Shown here one piece after another: positions 43,504 through 53,775 of a stretch of DNA of 64,000 nt. The stretch is from Bog-756 sp963738545. GTDB taxonomy: Bacteria; Actinomycetota; Acidimicrobiia; Acidimicrobiales; RAAP-2. Position numbers and translations under genes: made by a program. How positions within the stretch are numbered: the stretch's first letter is position 1; each line of letters starts with the position of its first letter. Below the pieces are notes generated by a model. The model saw only the letters and a program-made list of their open reading frames with translations. It was not told the origin of the DNA and did no database searches. The stretch is taken from positions 620,001-684,000 of the forward strand of contig CAVTXA010000007.1 in assembly GCA_963738545.1 (NCBI GenBank). The letters run 5' to 3'.

Positions 43504-44772
43504 ATGGCGATCAACGTGACGCCGATCCCGGGCTTAGACCCAACCATCAACGACATCCGGCGGCGGACCGCGGACTTCATCAACACCGAGATCCTCCCCC
43601 ACGAGGAGGTCCTGTGGCACTCCCGGCGGGGAGCCGAGCAGAGCGAGGAGGTCCGCGAGCACGGTCGGCGCCAGAGCATCGAGCGGCGTGAGGAGGTGAA
43701 GGCCAAGGTGGTCGAGGCCGGCCTGTGGGCCCCCCACCTACCCACCGAGTACGGCGGGATGGGACTCGACTTCCTGGCCCTGGCCTACATGTACGAGATC
43801 CTGGCCTACGCCGTCGGCGCCTCCACCCTGTTCGGCATCGCCGCCCCCAACTCGGGCAACGCCAGCGTGCTGGTCAAGTACGGGACCGAGGAGCAGAAGC
43901 GCAAGTGGCTCCTGCCCCTCATCGACGGGACGATGGAGTCGGGCTTCTCCATGACCGAGCCGGACAACGCCGGGTCGGACCCCCGGTCCATCCAGACCGA
44001 GGCCGTGCGGGACGGGGACGACTGGGTCATCAACGGCCACAAGTGGTTCACGTCCAACGGCATCGACGCCAACTTCTTCATCGTGATGTGCCGCGCCAAC
44101 GACCCCACCGGCGAGCTCGGCGCTCCCGGACGCATGACCCAGATCATCGTGCCCACAGCGACCAAAGGCGTCAACATCGTCCGCGGGATCGGCATCTTCG
44201 GCCACTCGACCTCGGACCACTGCGAGATCGTCTACGAGAACGTGCGCGTGCCGGTGGAGAACACCCTGGGACTGGTGGGTCAGGGACACCAGGCCGCTCA
44301 GGACCGCCTGGGGGCGGGGCGGGTCTACCACTGCATGAACTCCGTGGGTCAGATGTGGCGGGCCTTCGACCTCATGGTGGAGCGGACCCTCACCCGCCAG
44401 GTCCATGGCGGGCTACTGAAGGACAAGCAGTTCATCCAGGGCTTCATCGCCGAGTCGTACATGGACGTGCAGTCGGCCCGCCTCATGACCATCAACGCCG
44501 CCGAGAAGGTGGCCAACGGCGATCCCGACGTGCGCACGGCCATCTCGGCCATCAAGGTGTTCGTGCCCGCCGCCTACCACCGGGTGGTGGACCGGGCCAT
44601 CCAGGTGTGGGGCGGGGCCGGGGTGAGCAACGACCTTCCCCTGGGCCAGATGTACCTGACCGCCCGGGTCCTCCGTCTGGCCGACGGTCCCGACGAGGTG
44701 CACAAGATCCTGATGGCCAAGAACATCCTCCACCGCTACGAGGACGGCGAGAGCTGGAACTTCGGCAACTGA
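43504..44772 (+). CDS. acyl-CoA dehydrogenase
   Basis: A 422-residue flavoprotein. FAD/substrate landmarks are SGFSMTEPDNAGSDP and WVINGHKWFTSNG, the middle beta domain has GHSTSDHCEIVYENV, and the C-terminal helical bundle contains QVWGGAGVSNDLPLGQMY followed by LRLADGPDEVHK, which are typical of the ACAD10/11-like branch. It oxidises an acyl-CoA to the 2-enoyl-CoA, with electrons to ETF. ATG 43504 is preceded by a perfect AAAGGAGG; the longer frame to 43450 is not needed. Substrate chain is unknown. Confidence 0.92.
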   Translation: MAINVTPIPGLDPTINDIRRRTADFINTEILPHEEVLWHSRRGAEQSEEVREHGRRQSIERREEVKAKVVEAGLWAPHLPTEYGGMGLDFLALAYMYEILAYAVGASTLFGIAAPNSGNASVLVKYGTEEQKRKWLLPLIDGTMESGFSMTEPDNAGSDPRSIQTEAVRDGDDWVINGHKWFTSNGIDANFFIVMCRANDPTGELGAPGRMTQIIVPTATKGVNIVRGIGIFGHSTSDHCEIVYENVRVPVENTLGLVGQGHQAAQDRLGAGRVYHCMNSVGQMWRAFDLMVERTLTRQVHGGLLKDKQFIQGFIAESYMDVQSARLMTINAAEKVANGDPDVRTAISAIKVFVPAAYHRVVDRAIQVWGGAGVSNDLPLGQMYLTARVLRLADGPDEVHKILMAKNILHRYEDGESWNFGN

Positions 44773-44901
44773 TCACCCGGGCACGGACTGACCGGACGTG
44801 ACAGGCTGGTGGCGAACAAGGATGCGCCGCCTCCGGCGATGGCGGACGCGCCCGGGAGTGATCCGGGGAGACCTCGGTCACCGGAGGACAAGGAGCCAGC
44901 C

Positions 44902-45673
44902 ATGCCCGGCAGAACCTCGTACGTGCCCGGAACCCCCTCGTGGGTGGACCTGGCCTCACCCGACCTCGCCGCCTCGGCGGCCTTCTACTCATCGCTCTTC
45001 GGCTGGGATGCCCAGGACCAGGGTCCCGAGGCGGGCCACTACCACATGATGGAGCTAGGGGGCGTCCCCGTGGCCGGGGCCGGGCCCATCATGATGGAGG
45101 GGCAGCCGCCGGCGTGGACCACCTACGTCTCGGTGACGGACGCCGACGCCAGCATCGCCAAGGTCAAGGCGGCCGGGGGCATGGTCTTCGTGGAACCGAT
45201 GGACGTGCTCGACGTGGGGCGCATGGCCGTGTTCGCCGATCCCTCCGGAGCGGCCGCCGCCGTGTGGCAGCCCCGCCGCCACATCGGGGCGGGACTGGTC
45301 AACGAACCCGGGGCGCTGACCTGGAACGAGCTGTCCACCCGGGACCTCCCTGCGGCCACGGCCTTCTACGGCGAGGTGTTCGGCTGGCAGGCCGAGACCG
45401 CGCGACATGGGCGGCATGGAGTACACCACGTGGATGCTGGAGGGCGAACAGATCGGCGGCATGATGGCGATGCCCGCCGAGGTCCCCGCCGAGGTGCCGT
45501 CGTACTGGCTGGCCTACATCGGCACCGCCGACTGCGACGCCAGCGTGGCCGCGGCCACGGCGGACGGGGCCACGCTGATGGCCGGGCCCATCGACATCCC
45601 GGCCGGACGGTTCGCCGTCCTGGCCGATCCCGTCGGGGCCATGTTCGGCGTGATCGCCCTGGCCTCCGCCTGA
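44902..45673 (+). pseudogene. VOC (glyoxalase/bleomycin-resistance-like) protein, frameshifted
   Basis: A two-domain VOC protein of about 256 residues when the frames are joined. The first half runs from ATG 44902 (AAGGAG upstream) with PSWVDLASPDLAASAAFYSSLFGW and ends after the second repeat begins, TWNELSTRDLPAATAFYGEVFGW. The remainder (GGMEYTTWMLEGEQIGGMM through FGVIALASA) is in the +1 frame. One extra base near 45398-45404 (ACCGCGCGAC) accounts for the break. Such proteins are often glyoxalase- or hydroxylase-like with unknown substrate. Confidence 0.78.
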
Positions 45674-45699
45674 GCCACCCCCGGGGTACCGTCTCATCC

Positions 45700-47050
45700 G
45701 TGGAACCGCCCCCCATCAAACAGCAACGCAACCTGGTCACCGAGCTGCCCGGCCCCCGGTCGAGACAGCTGGAGCAGCGGCGCTCGGCCGCCGTGGCCGG
45801 CGGCGTGAGCTCGACCTTCCCCGTCTACGTGGCCGAGGCCGCCGGGGCAGTGCTGGTCGACGTGGACGGCAACTCCCTCATCGACCTGGGGTCGGGCATC
45901 GCCGTGGTCAGCGTGGGCCATGCCGCCCCGCAGGTCGTCGACGCCGTCAGCGATCAGGTGTCCCGGTTCAGCCACACCTGCTTCATGGTCACGCCCTACG
46001 AGGGGTACGTGGCGGTGTGCGAGGCGCTCAACGAGCGGACGCCGGGGGCACACGACAAGCGGACGGCCCTGTTCAACTCCGGCGCCGAGGCCGTGGAGAA
46101 CGCCGTCAAGGTCGCCCGCCATGTCACCGGGCGCCAGGCCGTGGTGGTGTTCGACCACGCCTATCACGGCCGCACCAACCTGACCATGGCCCTCACGGCC
46201 AAGAACATGCCCTACCGGGACAAGTTCGGGCCGTTCGCCCCCGAGGTCTACCGGGTGCCGATGTCCTATCCGCTACGGGACCCCGAGGGGATGACCGGGG
46301 AGCAGGCCGCCGCCCGGGCCATCGAGGAGATCGAGCGACTGGTGGGGGCGGACAACGTGGCCTGCGTCCTCATCGAGCCCATCCAGGGTGAAGGTGGCTT
46401 CGTGGTCCCGGCACCCGGCTTCCTCCCGGCCCTGGCCGACTGGACCCGCCAGGCCGGGGCGCTGTTCGTGGCCGATGAGATCCAGACCGGTTTCTGCCGG
46501 ACCGGCCGGTGGTTCGCCTGCGAGCACGAATCGGTGACCCCCGACCTCATCACCACGGCCAAGGCCCTGGCCGGTGGGATGCCGCTGGCCGCCGTCACCG
46601 GACGGGCCGAGCTCATGGACGGCGTCCACCCCGGCGGTCTGGGTGGAACCTACGGCGGCAACCCGGTGGCCTGTGCCGCCGCACTGGCCTCCATCGCCAC
46701 GATGGAGGACGAGGGGCTGACTCGAGGCGGCCGGTCGCATCGAGGCCACCGTCGGCGCCTGCCTGAGGGAGCTGCAGCGGGACCATCCCGGCATCGGCGA
46801 CGTGCGCGGGCGCGGGGCCATGATGGCCATGGAGCTCGTCCGGCCCGGGAGCCTCGAACCTGACGGGGAGGCGACCAAGCGCATCGTGGCCGCGTGCCAC
46901 CGGGCCGGGGTGGTCGTGCTCTCCTGCGGGAGTTACGGCAACGTGATCCGGTTGCTGCCACCGCTGGTGATCGACGACGGGCTGCTGGCCGAAGCCCTGG
47001 ACGTACTGTCGGCTGCGGTCCACGAGGTCCTGGTGGGCGCCACCGGCTGA
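45700..47050 (+). pseudogene. class III aminotransferase (GabT-like), frameshifted
   Basis: A PLP enzyme of about 449 residues when repaired. From GTG 45700 the frame shows LFNSGAEAVENAVKVAR, DHAYHGRTNL, LIEPIQGEGG, VADEIQTGFCRTG and the Schiff-base Lys in TTAKALAGGMP, matching 4-aminobutyrate aminotransferases. After ASIATMEDEGLT the frame shifts. The C-terminal domain (RGRGAMMAMELV to HEVLVGATG) is read in the +1 frame, ending 47050. One surplus base near 46718-46725 (ACTCGAGG) would restore it. GABA or another omega-amino acid is the likely donor. An aldehyde dehydrogenase lies 4 kb downstream. Confidence 0.8.
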
Positions 47051-47096
47051 GGCTCGGATCGGTCGGGCGCCGACGGGTCCGCCGGGAGGGCGGAGC

Positions 47097-47699
47097 TCAG
47101 CGTGGGGGTCGGGGCAGGGCAGCCTGGGCCGAGGCCAGTCCGGCGTCGAGGAGCTCGATCTCGTGGACGGCATCGCGGGTGAGGTCCCCCACCCGCTGCG
47201 CGTTGGCGTCACTGGCCGACACCACCGCCGCCCGCTGGATGTCACCGGCGGCCTGCATCACACCGTGGACCTGGGTCCGGATGGTCATAGGCACAGGCCC
47301 GGCCGGCTCCACCCGGAGCACCTTGTCGAGATCCGTGGCCGCGGCGTTGAGGCGCCGGCACAGCGACGGCATCTCGGCCACGGGGGCGCCGACGTCGCTC
47401 GCCGCCCGCACGGCCGCCTCGGCCTGGTCCACGGAGCGCCACATCTCCTTGCGGGCGCGGCCCGGCGTCCACTGGGCCACCTCGTCGGGCGACGTGGGCT
47501 CGCCGCCCCGTCGGCGGCGCACTGCGGCGGCCTCCCACAGGGCGGTGGCGCCGATGACCGCACCATGCGAGTGGAGCGCCCGCCACTTGCGCCGGGCCAG
47601 CCTCCAGAGCAGGAACCCGGTCACGGCCAGCCCCGCCAGCATCAGGGCCACGAAGACCGCCGTGCCGGCCAGGATCGGTCCCCAGATCGACGCACTCAC
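47097..47699 (-). CDS. hypothetical membrane-anchored helical protein
   Basis: A 200-residue protein with one N-terminal transmembrane helix (VFVALMLAGLAVTGFLLWRL, about residues 14-33) and a mainly helical, Ala/Arg-rich remainder with no recognised motif. GTG 47699 is the only reasonable start. It is 44 bp from the phosphatase gene on the same strand, possibly its second gene. Function is unknown. Confidence 0.65.
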   Translation of the reverse strand: MSASIWGPILAGTAVFVALMLAGLAVTGFLLWRLARRKWRALHSHGAVIGATALWEAAAVRRRRGGEPTSPDEVAQWTPGRARKEMWRSVDQAEAAVRAASDVGAPVAEMPSLCRRLNAAATDLDKVLRVEPAGPVPMTIRTQVHGVMQAAGDIQRAAVVSASDANAQRVGDLTRDAVHEIELLDAGLASAQAALPRPPR

Positions 47700-47743
47700 G
47701 GCGCCAGTCTAGAGCGAGCCCACGCCCCAGGGGCATCCCCGGG

Positions 47744-48577
47744 TCACCCCGGGGGCCCAAGGCCGGGGACGTCGCCCCGGCCCGGGCGTGGACGGTCTCC
47801 GTCGGCCAGGCCGAGCAGCACGTCCCGAAGGCCCCCGATGGCCGCCGGAGAGACACCGGCCGCGGTGGCCCAGGCCTCGGCCCCCCCGAACCGCCGGTGC
47901 AGGGCGTCGAGGAAGCGCTCCATGGTGTCGGCCTCCACCCCGAACCGTCCCGGCGGCACCTGGGCCATCCGGGCCTCGAAGGCCGGGTCGGACCGGTAGC
48001 GGCCGAGGATGAGCTCCATCCGCTCCGCTGTGATCACGTAGTCGGCCACGATGGTCTCGGGTGCCACACCGCACAGGTCGAGGACCAGCGCGGCCAGGAC
48101 ACCGGTGCGGTCCTTGCCCGCCGCGCAGTGGAAGACGAGGGGATAGCTGGCCGGATCGCCCAGCATCGTGAGGGCCTCGGCCAGAGCCGGACCCCCCACC
48201 TCCAGGTACCAGAGGTAGCGCTCGGTGAGGTCGTCGGCCACGGGGGCGGCCACGGCCTCGCCATCGCCCCCACCGTCCCGGATCACCGAGAGATGCCGGA
48301 AGGCGATCGGCTCCGTGTCCAGCGGACCCCGGCCCGTCTGCTCGAGCTCGCGGGGCGTGCGCAGGTCGATGATGGTGGCCAGTCCCATCGTCCGCAGGAG
48401 GGTGACGTCGGACACGGTCAGCTCATGGAGGGTGTCGCTGCGGAACAACCTGCCCCACCGGATCATCCTGCCGTCGGTGCCCGGATAGCCGCCCAGATCA
48501 CGGAAGTTGAAGGCACCTTCGAGGGGGATGAGGCGATGGGGGAGGTCCACGCCATCATCATGGCCGATAGCTGTCAT
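47744..48577 (-). CDS. tyrosine/dual-specificity protein phosphatase
   Basis: A 277-residue PTP of the type common in actinobacteria (PtpB-like). The phosphate loop HCAAGKDRTG holds the catalytic Cys and Arg, and the N-terminal FNFRDLGGYPGTDGRMIRWG and LFRSDTLHELT are the family signature. A C-terminal helical region follows. ATG 48577 is chosen, as the frame upstream lacks similarity. Protein phosphotyrosine is the expected substrate; some relatives hydrolyse phosphoinositides. The 193-bp gap to the divergent MMPL gene contains no other gene. Confidence 0.88.
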   Translation of the reverse strand: MTAIGHDDGVDLPHRLIPLEGAFNFRDLGGYPGTDGRMIRWGRLFRSDTLHELTVSDVTLLRTMGLATIIDLRTPRELEQTGRGPLDTEPIAFRHLSVIRDGGGDGEAVAAPVADDLTERYLWYLEVGGPALAEALTMLGDPASYPLVFHCAAGKDRTGVLAALVLDLCGVAPETIVADYVITAERMELILGRYRSDPAFEARMAQVPPGRFGVEADTMERFLDALHRRFGGAEAWATAAGVSPAAIGGLRDVLLGLADGDRPRPGRGDVPGLGPPG

Positions 48578-48770
48578 CGCCCGGAACACCAGGCGCCGAC
48601 TACCGGACCGGCGCGCAACCCCGGTAGCGTCGTCGCTACGGTCATCGACCCGATTCCGACGGGAATCGGCGAGAATGGCTCCGAGCGTTCGGGGCGCGAG
48701 GCCCATCCGCCTCCGCCGCCGGCCGGTGACCCCGCCCCCTGGTAGTCAGCAGATTGAGGAGTACGTCGTC

Positions 48771-51002
48771 ATGAAGAGCCTTGCCTCGTGGTGCGTCCGC
48801 CATCGCGTCATCGTGGTCCTCCTGTGGCTGACCGCTCTGATCGGGATGAGCGTCATCTCCCAGTCCGTGGGCACCGCCTACTCCAACAGCTTCAACCTCC
48901 CCAACACGGAGTCGACCAACGCCCTCCACCTCCTCCAGGCCTCGGCCCCGAGTGTGGCCGGGGACCGTGAGCAGATCGTCTTCCACACCACCAACGGGGC
49001 CCAGGTCACCGATCCCGAGGTGAAGGCCACCATCGACACCATGTTGGCCAACGTGGCAAAGATCCCCCACGTCAGCGCGGTGACCAGCCCCTACGGTCCC
49101 GGGGGCTCGACCCAGGTCAGCAAGGACGGGCGCACGGCGTTCGCCACCATCACCTTCGACAAGCAGGCCCAGTACCTCTCGACCACACTGGCCAAGCACT
49201 TCGTGGCCACGGCCCAGGCGGCGGCCGGACCGAATCTCCAGGTGGCCGTGTCCGGACAGCTGGCCGAGGCGGCCGACCGGCAGTCGTTCGGTGGCACCCT
49301 GCTCGGGGTGCTCCTGGCCGCCATCGTGCTCTATCTGGTCTTCCGCTCGGGCTACGCCACCGTCCTGCCCCTGGTGTCGGCCCTGGCCTCCCTGGGGACA
49401 GCCATCGGTCTCATCGGACTGCTCAGCCACGTGCTGAAGATGCCCCAGTTCTCGGTGGAGCTGGTCCTCCTCATCGGACTGGGGGTCGGCGTCGACTACG
49501 CCCTGTTCATCGTGACCCGACATCGACAGGGACTGGTGGCCGGTGAGGACGTGCCCACGTCGATCGGCAACGCCGTGAACACCTCGGGCCGGGCTGTGCT
49601 CTTCGCCGGGATCATCGTGTGCATCGCCCTCCTCGGCATGTTCGCCCTCGGCGTGTCGTTCCTCTACGGACTGGCCATCGCCGCCGCCCTCGGCGTGGCC
49701 TTCACCATGATCGCCGCCCTGACCCTGCTCCCGGCCCTCCTGGGCTTCATCGGGCCCCGCGTCATGTCCAGGAGCCAGAAGCGGGGACTGGCCGAGACGG
49801 GTCCGAGGGTCATCGGAGCCGGCACCAAGGGCTTCTGGCCCAAGTGGGCCGACTTCATCAAGCGGCGTCCCGTCCTGCCCGCCGTGGTCGCCCTGCTCAT
49901 CGTGGTATTGGTGGCCCTGCCCTTCTTCTCCCTGCGGCTGGGCTCCGCCGACCAGGGCAACGACCCGGTGGGGACCACGACCCGCCAGGCCTACGACCTC
50001 CTGGCCAAGGGCTTCGGCCCCGGGTTCAACGGCCCCTTGCTGCTGGTGACCCAGAACGACGGGCCGGCCGACACCGCGACCCTCGACCAGCTGGCCTCCT
50101 CGGTCAAGAGCCAGCCCGACGTGGCCACCGTGGTGCCCCCGGTTTCCCTGCCGACCAAGGACGGCAAGACGGTCAGCCTGATCACCGTCTACCCCGATTC
50201 CGCCCCCCAGGACTCCGCCACCACCGACCTCATCGACCACCTTCGACAATCGACCATCCCGGCCGCGGTGGGCACCAGCGGCCTCGAGGTCTACGTGGGC
50301 GGCAACACCGCCATCTTCGTGGACTTCGCCCGGGTCCTCACGTCCAAGCTCCCGCTGTTCATCGGCCTGGTGGTGCTGCTCTCGTTCCTGTTGCTGTCCA
50401 TGGTCTTCCGCAGCATCGTCATCCCGCTGACGGCGGCGGCCATGAACATCCTGTCCATCGGGGCGGCCTTTGGGATCCTGGTGGCGGTGTTCCAGTGGGG
50501 CTGGGCCGCCTCGCTGTTCCAGGTGGGCAAGACCGGGCCGGTGGAGGCCTTCTTGCCGGTGATGCTCTTCGCCATCCTCTTCGGCCTGTCCATGGACTAC
50601 GAGGTCTTCCTGATCAGCCGGATCCAAGAGGAGTGGCTCAAGTCGGGCGACAACCGCACGGCCGTGCGCAACGGACTGGCGGCCACCGGCAAGACCATCA
50701 CCGCCGCCGCCCTCATCATGATCCTGGTGTTCGGGTCGTTCATCCTGGGTGGACAGCGGGTCATCAAGGAGTTCGGCCTCGGATTGGCCGGAGGCATCTT
50801 CATGGACGCCTTCTTGATCCGGATGGCCGTGGTGCCGGCACTCATGTTCATGTTCGGCAAGGCCAACTGGTGGTTCCCCGGCTGGCTGGACCGCATCCTG
50901 CCCCGCCTGTCGGTCGACCCCGAGCTGCCCCCGGCCGACGCCCACCCGGGCGGACCCGAGGGCCCCGCCGAGCCGGCGGAGTCCCAGCCGGTGCCCGTCT
51001 GA
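48771..51002 (+). CDS. MMPL-family RND transporter
   Basis: A 743-residue membrane protein with 12 predicted helices in two repeats, each followed by a large extracytoplasmic domain. The family motif occurs twice: GVDYALFIVTRHRQG and SMDYEVFLISRIQEEW. It is shorter than mycobacterial MmpL3 but normal for actinobacterial MMPL exporters, which move lipids or siderophores using the proton gradient. GAGGAG precedes ATG 48771 by 10 nt. The C-terminus is Pro/Glu-rich and cytoplasmic. Substrate is unknown. Confidence 0.9.
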   Translation: MKSLASWCVRHRVIVVLLWLTALIGMSVISQSVGTAYSNSFNLPNTESTNALHLLQASAPSVAGDREQIVFHTTNGAQVTDPEVKATIDTMLANVAKIPHVSAVTSPYGPGGSTQVSKDGRTAFATITFDKQAQYLSTTLAKHFVATAQAAAGPNLQVAVSGQLAEAADRQSFGGTLLGVLLAAIVLYLVFRSGYATVLPLVSALASLGTAIGLIGLLSHVLKMPQFSVELVLLIGLGVGVDYALFIVTRHRQGLVAGEDVPTSIGNAVNTSGRAVLFAGIIVCIALLGMFALGVSFLYGLAIAAALGVAFTMIAALTLLPALLGFIGPRVMSRSQKRGLAETGPRVIGAGTKGFWPKWADFIKRRPVLPAVVALLIVVLVALPFFSLRLGSADQGNDPVGTTTRQAYDLLAKGFGPGFNGPLLLVTQNDGPADTATLDQLASSVKSQPDVATVVPPVSLPTKDGKTVSLITVYPDSAPQDSATTDLIDHLRQSTIPAAVGTSGLEVYVGGNTAIFVDFARVLTSKLPLFIGLVVLLSFLLLSMVFRSIVIPLTAAAMNILSIGAAFGILVAVFQWGWAASLFQVGKTGPVEAFLPVMLFAILFGLSMDYEVFLISRIQEEWLKSGDNRTAVRNGLAATGKTITAAALIMILVFGSFILGGQRVIKEFGLGLAGGIFMDAFLIRMAVVPALMFMFGKANWWFPGWLDRILPRLSVDPELPPADAHPGGPEGPAEPAESQPVPV

Positions 51003-51072
51003 ACTGAGCCGGCGGCATCCGTCTGAGGTAGTTTCGGAGGAGCCGTTCCACATCGATCATCGGGGGAAGCTC

Positions 51073-52518
51073 ATGTCCGACTTTGTCATGACCATCGGGG
51101 GCGACACGGTCCCCGCGGCCGAGTCCTTCGGCGTCATCAACCCGGCCACCGGCGAGGTGTTCGCCGAGGCCCCGGACTGCAGCCGCCAGCAGTTGGACGC
51201 CGCCTTCGACGCCGCCTCCAAGGCCCAGCGGGACTGGAAGGTCGACGAGAGCCTGCGGCGGGCCACGCTGTTGAAGATGGCCGACGTCCTGTTGGCCTCG
51301 GGTGCCGAGCTCGCTCCCGTCCTCACCTCGGAGCAGGGCAAGCCCCTGGCCGATGCCAACATCGAGGTGTTCGCCGCCGCCATCTGGTGCCAGTACTTCG
51401 CCAACCTCGAGACGCCGTCCCAGGTCATCCAGGACGATGCCGAGGCCCGGGTGGAGGTGGTGCGACGGCCGGTCGGCGTGGTGGCCGCCATCACCCCCTG
51501 GAACTTCCCCCTGACCCTGGCCTTCTGGAAGATCGCCCCCGCCCTGCTGGCCGGCAACACCCTGGTGCTCAAGCCGTCCCCGTTTACCCCGCTCTCCACC
51601 CTGAAGACGATCGAGCTCCTGCGTGGCGTGATCCCGCCGGGCGTGGTCAACGTGGTCAGTGGCGGCGACGAGCTCGGTGCCTGGATGACCAGCCACCCCG
51701 TTCCCCGCAAGGTCAGCTTCACCGGCTCCATCGAGACGGGCAAGAAGGTGGCCATCTCGGCCGCTCCGGACCTCAAGCGGGTCACCCTGGAGCTGGGCGG
51801 CAACGACCCCGCCATCGTGTTGGACGACGCCGATCCCGCCGTGGTGGGCAAGGCCATCTTCGCCGGCGCCTTCAACAACAACGGCCAGGTGTGCTCGGCC
51901 ATCAAGCGGGTCTACGTTCCCGAAGCCCTCTACGACCAGGTCGTCGAGGTCCTGGCCGACCAGGCCGGCAAGGTCAAAGTGGGTGAGGGAACCGAGCCCG
52001 ACGCCAAGCTCGGTCCGATCAACAACGCCCCCCAGTTCGAGCGGGTGAAGGAGCTGGTGGGCGATGCCCTGTCCCACGGGGCCAGCGCCGCCGTCGGGGG
52101 CAAGGCCATGGACCGACCCGGCTACTTCTTCGAACCCACCATCCTCACCGACCTGAGCGACGGCACCCGGATCGTGGACGAGGAGCAGTTCGGCCCCGCC
52201 CTGCCGGTCATCTCGTACCGCGACGTCGACGATGTGATTTCCCGGGCCAACGCCACCCACTTCGGGCTCTCCGGCTCGGTGTGGGGGGCCGACGCCGACC
52301 GGGCCGCCGACGTGGCCAACCAACTCGAGTGCGGCACGGCATGGGTCAACACCCATCTCGCCCTGGCGCCCCAGCAGCCATTCGGTGGCTTCAAGTGGAG
52401 CGGCGTGGGCGTGGAGAACGGCCCCTGGGGACTGGCCGAGTTCAGCGAGGTGCAGGCGGTCTACCGCTCGAAGAGTGCCGACGGGCTCAACCTCAACACC
52501 GGCGGCCTCGTCTCCTAA
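51073..52518 (+). CDS. NAD(P)-dependent aldehyde dehydrogenase
   Basis: A 481-residue ALDH with intact catalytic residues: ITPWNFPLTLAFWKIAPAL (cofactor site), the general base Glu in TLELGGNDP and the nucleophile Cys in NNGQVCSA. HLALAPQQPFGGFKWSG lies near the C-terminus. Succinate-semialdehyde or another aliphatic-aldehyde dehydrogenase is the likely class, and the GabT-like gene 4 kb upstream would fit a GABA route, though the intervening genes argue against a shared operon. ATG 51073 follows GGGGAAG. Confidence 0.9.
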   Translation: MSDFVMTIGGDTVPAAESFGVINPATGEVFAEAPDCSRQQLDAAFDAASKAQRDWKVDESLRRATLLKMADVLLASGAELAPVLTSEQGKPLADANIEVFAAAIWCQYFANLETPSQVIQDDAEARVEVVRRPVGVVAAITPWNFPLTLAFWKIAPALLAGNTLVLKPSPFTPLSTLKTIELLRGVIPPGVVNVVSGGDELGAWMTSHPVPRKVSFTGSIETGKKVAISAAPDLKRVTLELGGNDPAIVLDDADPAVVGKAIFAGAFNNNGQVCSAIKRVYVPEALYDQVVEVLADQAGKVKVGEGTEPDAKLGPINNAPQFERVKELVGDALSHGASAAVGGKAMDRPGYFFEPTILTDLSDGTRIVDEEQFGPALPVISYRDVDDVISRANATHFGLSGSVWGADADRAADVANQLECGTAWVNTHLALAPQQPFGGFKWSGVGVENGPWGLAEFSEVQAVYRSKSADGLNLNTGGLVS

Positions 52519-52552
52519 GCACTCGCATCCCCAACGCGCTCCTGGGCCGGCG

Positions 52553-53665
52553 GTGAACAGGCGTCCCCGCCGGACCGCCGAGGCGGTCGCCCACCGTCGA
52601 GCCGGCCGCCGCCGAGCGGGTAGCGGTCGGGCTGCGGCCCTGACCGGCGTCCTCACCCTGGTCGTGATCGCCGTGCCCACCGGTGCATCGGCCAGCATCG
52701 GATCGAGCGTGGCCTGGGCGACCCCGTCGGTCCCTGCCATGTCGGTTTCAGCCGTGTCGGTCTCAGCCGCGTCGGTCCCAGCCGCGTCGGTCCCTGCCGC
52801 GTCGCCGGGCTGCGGGAAGAGGCCCGTCCCCTCCCCCGAGGCCACGGCCACCGCCACCGGGGACGTGGTCCAGTCCCTCACCGTCGCCGGCGTGACCCGC
52901 AGCTATCGCCTGGCCGTTCCGAGCGGTTACCGACGTTCCGTGGCCACCCCGCTGATCCTCCTGTTCCACGGGAGCGGGTCGAACGCCCTGCAGACCTCGA
53001 TCTACACCCAGATGCCGGCGCGGGCCTCCCGCCTCGGCTATCTGGTGGCCACGCCCGATGCCGTGGGCGGCCAGTGGCAGCTCTCCCCTCCCGGGTCCAC
53101 GACCGCCGACCTGGCCTACACATCGGCACTGGTTGCCGACCTCTCGTCCCGCTACTGCGTGGACCGCAATCGGATCTACGCCGCGGGCATCTCCCTCGGC
53201 TCCGAGTTCGCCGCCATCGTGGCGTGCTCCCCGTCCACCCCCATCGCCGCCGTCGGTCTGGTGGCGGCCGAGTTCCTCCTCAAGCCCTGCACCGGTCCCG
53301 TTCCCGTGATCGCCTTCCACGGCACCGCCGACCCCATCGTGGCCTACGACGCCGGCGCCACCGGGGCGGCCCTCCCCGGGGTGCCCGTGGTCGGGGTCCT
53401 GGACAACCTGGGCCACTGGGCGGCCCTCGACCGGTGCCGACCCGAAGCCCGACGGCAACAGGTCAGCACCATGGTGGTCCGTCGGACCTGGTCCGGCTGC
53501 CGCGCCGGGAGTGCCGTCGTCCTCTACAGCGTGCTCGGGGGAGGCCACACCTGGCCCGGGTCGCCGATCACCCTCTCCGCCACCACCTTCGGCGCCACCA
53601 CCCGCCAGATCGACGCCACTGGGCTCATGCTGGCCTTCTTCGATCGGCACCGCCTCCACCGTTAA
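52553..53665 (+). CDS. secreted PHB-depolymerase-like (LpqC-type) esterase
   Basis: A 370-residue alpha/beta hydrolase. A signal-like segment (LTGVLTLVVIAVPTGASASI) is followed by a Ser/Val/Ala linker built from five-residue repeats (52724-52798), then the catalytic domain. The oxyanion region is LLFHGSGSN, the nucleophile elbow is AAGISLGSEF (GxSxG), and the C-terminal GGGHTWPG carries the catalytic His. Substrates in the family are polyhydroxyalkanoates or feruloyl-type esters. GTG 52553 starts a basic N-terminus typical of exported proteins. Confidence 0.85.
   Translation: MNRRPRRTAEAVAHRRAGRRRAGSGRAAALTGVLTLVVIAVPTGASASIGSSVAWATPSVPAMSVSAVSVSAASVPAASVPAASPGCGKRPVPSPEATATATGDVVQSLTVAGVTRSYRLAVPSGYRRSVATPLILLFHGSGSNALQTSIYTQMPARASRLGYLVATPDAVGGQWQLSPPGSTTADLAYTSALVADLSSRYCVDRNRIYAAGISLGSEFAAIVACSPSTPIAAVGLVAAEFLLKPCTGPVPVIAFHGTADPIVAYDAGATGAALPGVPVVGVLDNLGHWAALDRCRPEARRQQVSTMVVRRTWSGCRAGSAVVLYSVLGGGHTWPGSPITLSATTFGATTRQIDATGLMLAFFDRHRLHR
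52724..52798 (+). repeat. five 15-bp tandem repeats encoding Ser-Val-Pro/Ser-Ala linker
   Basis: Units of the type GCGTCGGTCCCAGCC repeat at 52724, 52739, 52754, 52769 and 52784 with single-base differences. They encode the linker between signal peptide and catalytic domain of the esterase. Confidence 0.85.
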
Positions 53666-53762
53666 CCCGGTGCCACCCCGGGCCGAGACCGTCCAACCCC
53701 GCCATCCTCCTCCCGAGCCGTGGGGCCATGATCGGATGCGTACGGCCCGGCCATCTCATTCG

Positions 53763-53775
53763 ATAGTCTAACTAT
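53763..53775 (+). promoter_or_regulatory. MarR operator overlapping its own start
   Basis: ATAGT-CTA-ACTAT is a perfect 5-bp inverted repeat that ends one base before the GTG start of the MarR gene. Such a site would block transcription or translation start of the MarR-ABC operon. The absence of a Shine-Dalgarno site suggests that the transcript may be leaderless. Confidence 0.6.

Noticed and set aside
48642..51053. 803-residue minus-strand open frame
   Set aside because: It is antisense to the MMPL gene with biased Gly/His/Asp composition and no motif.
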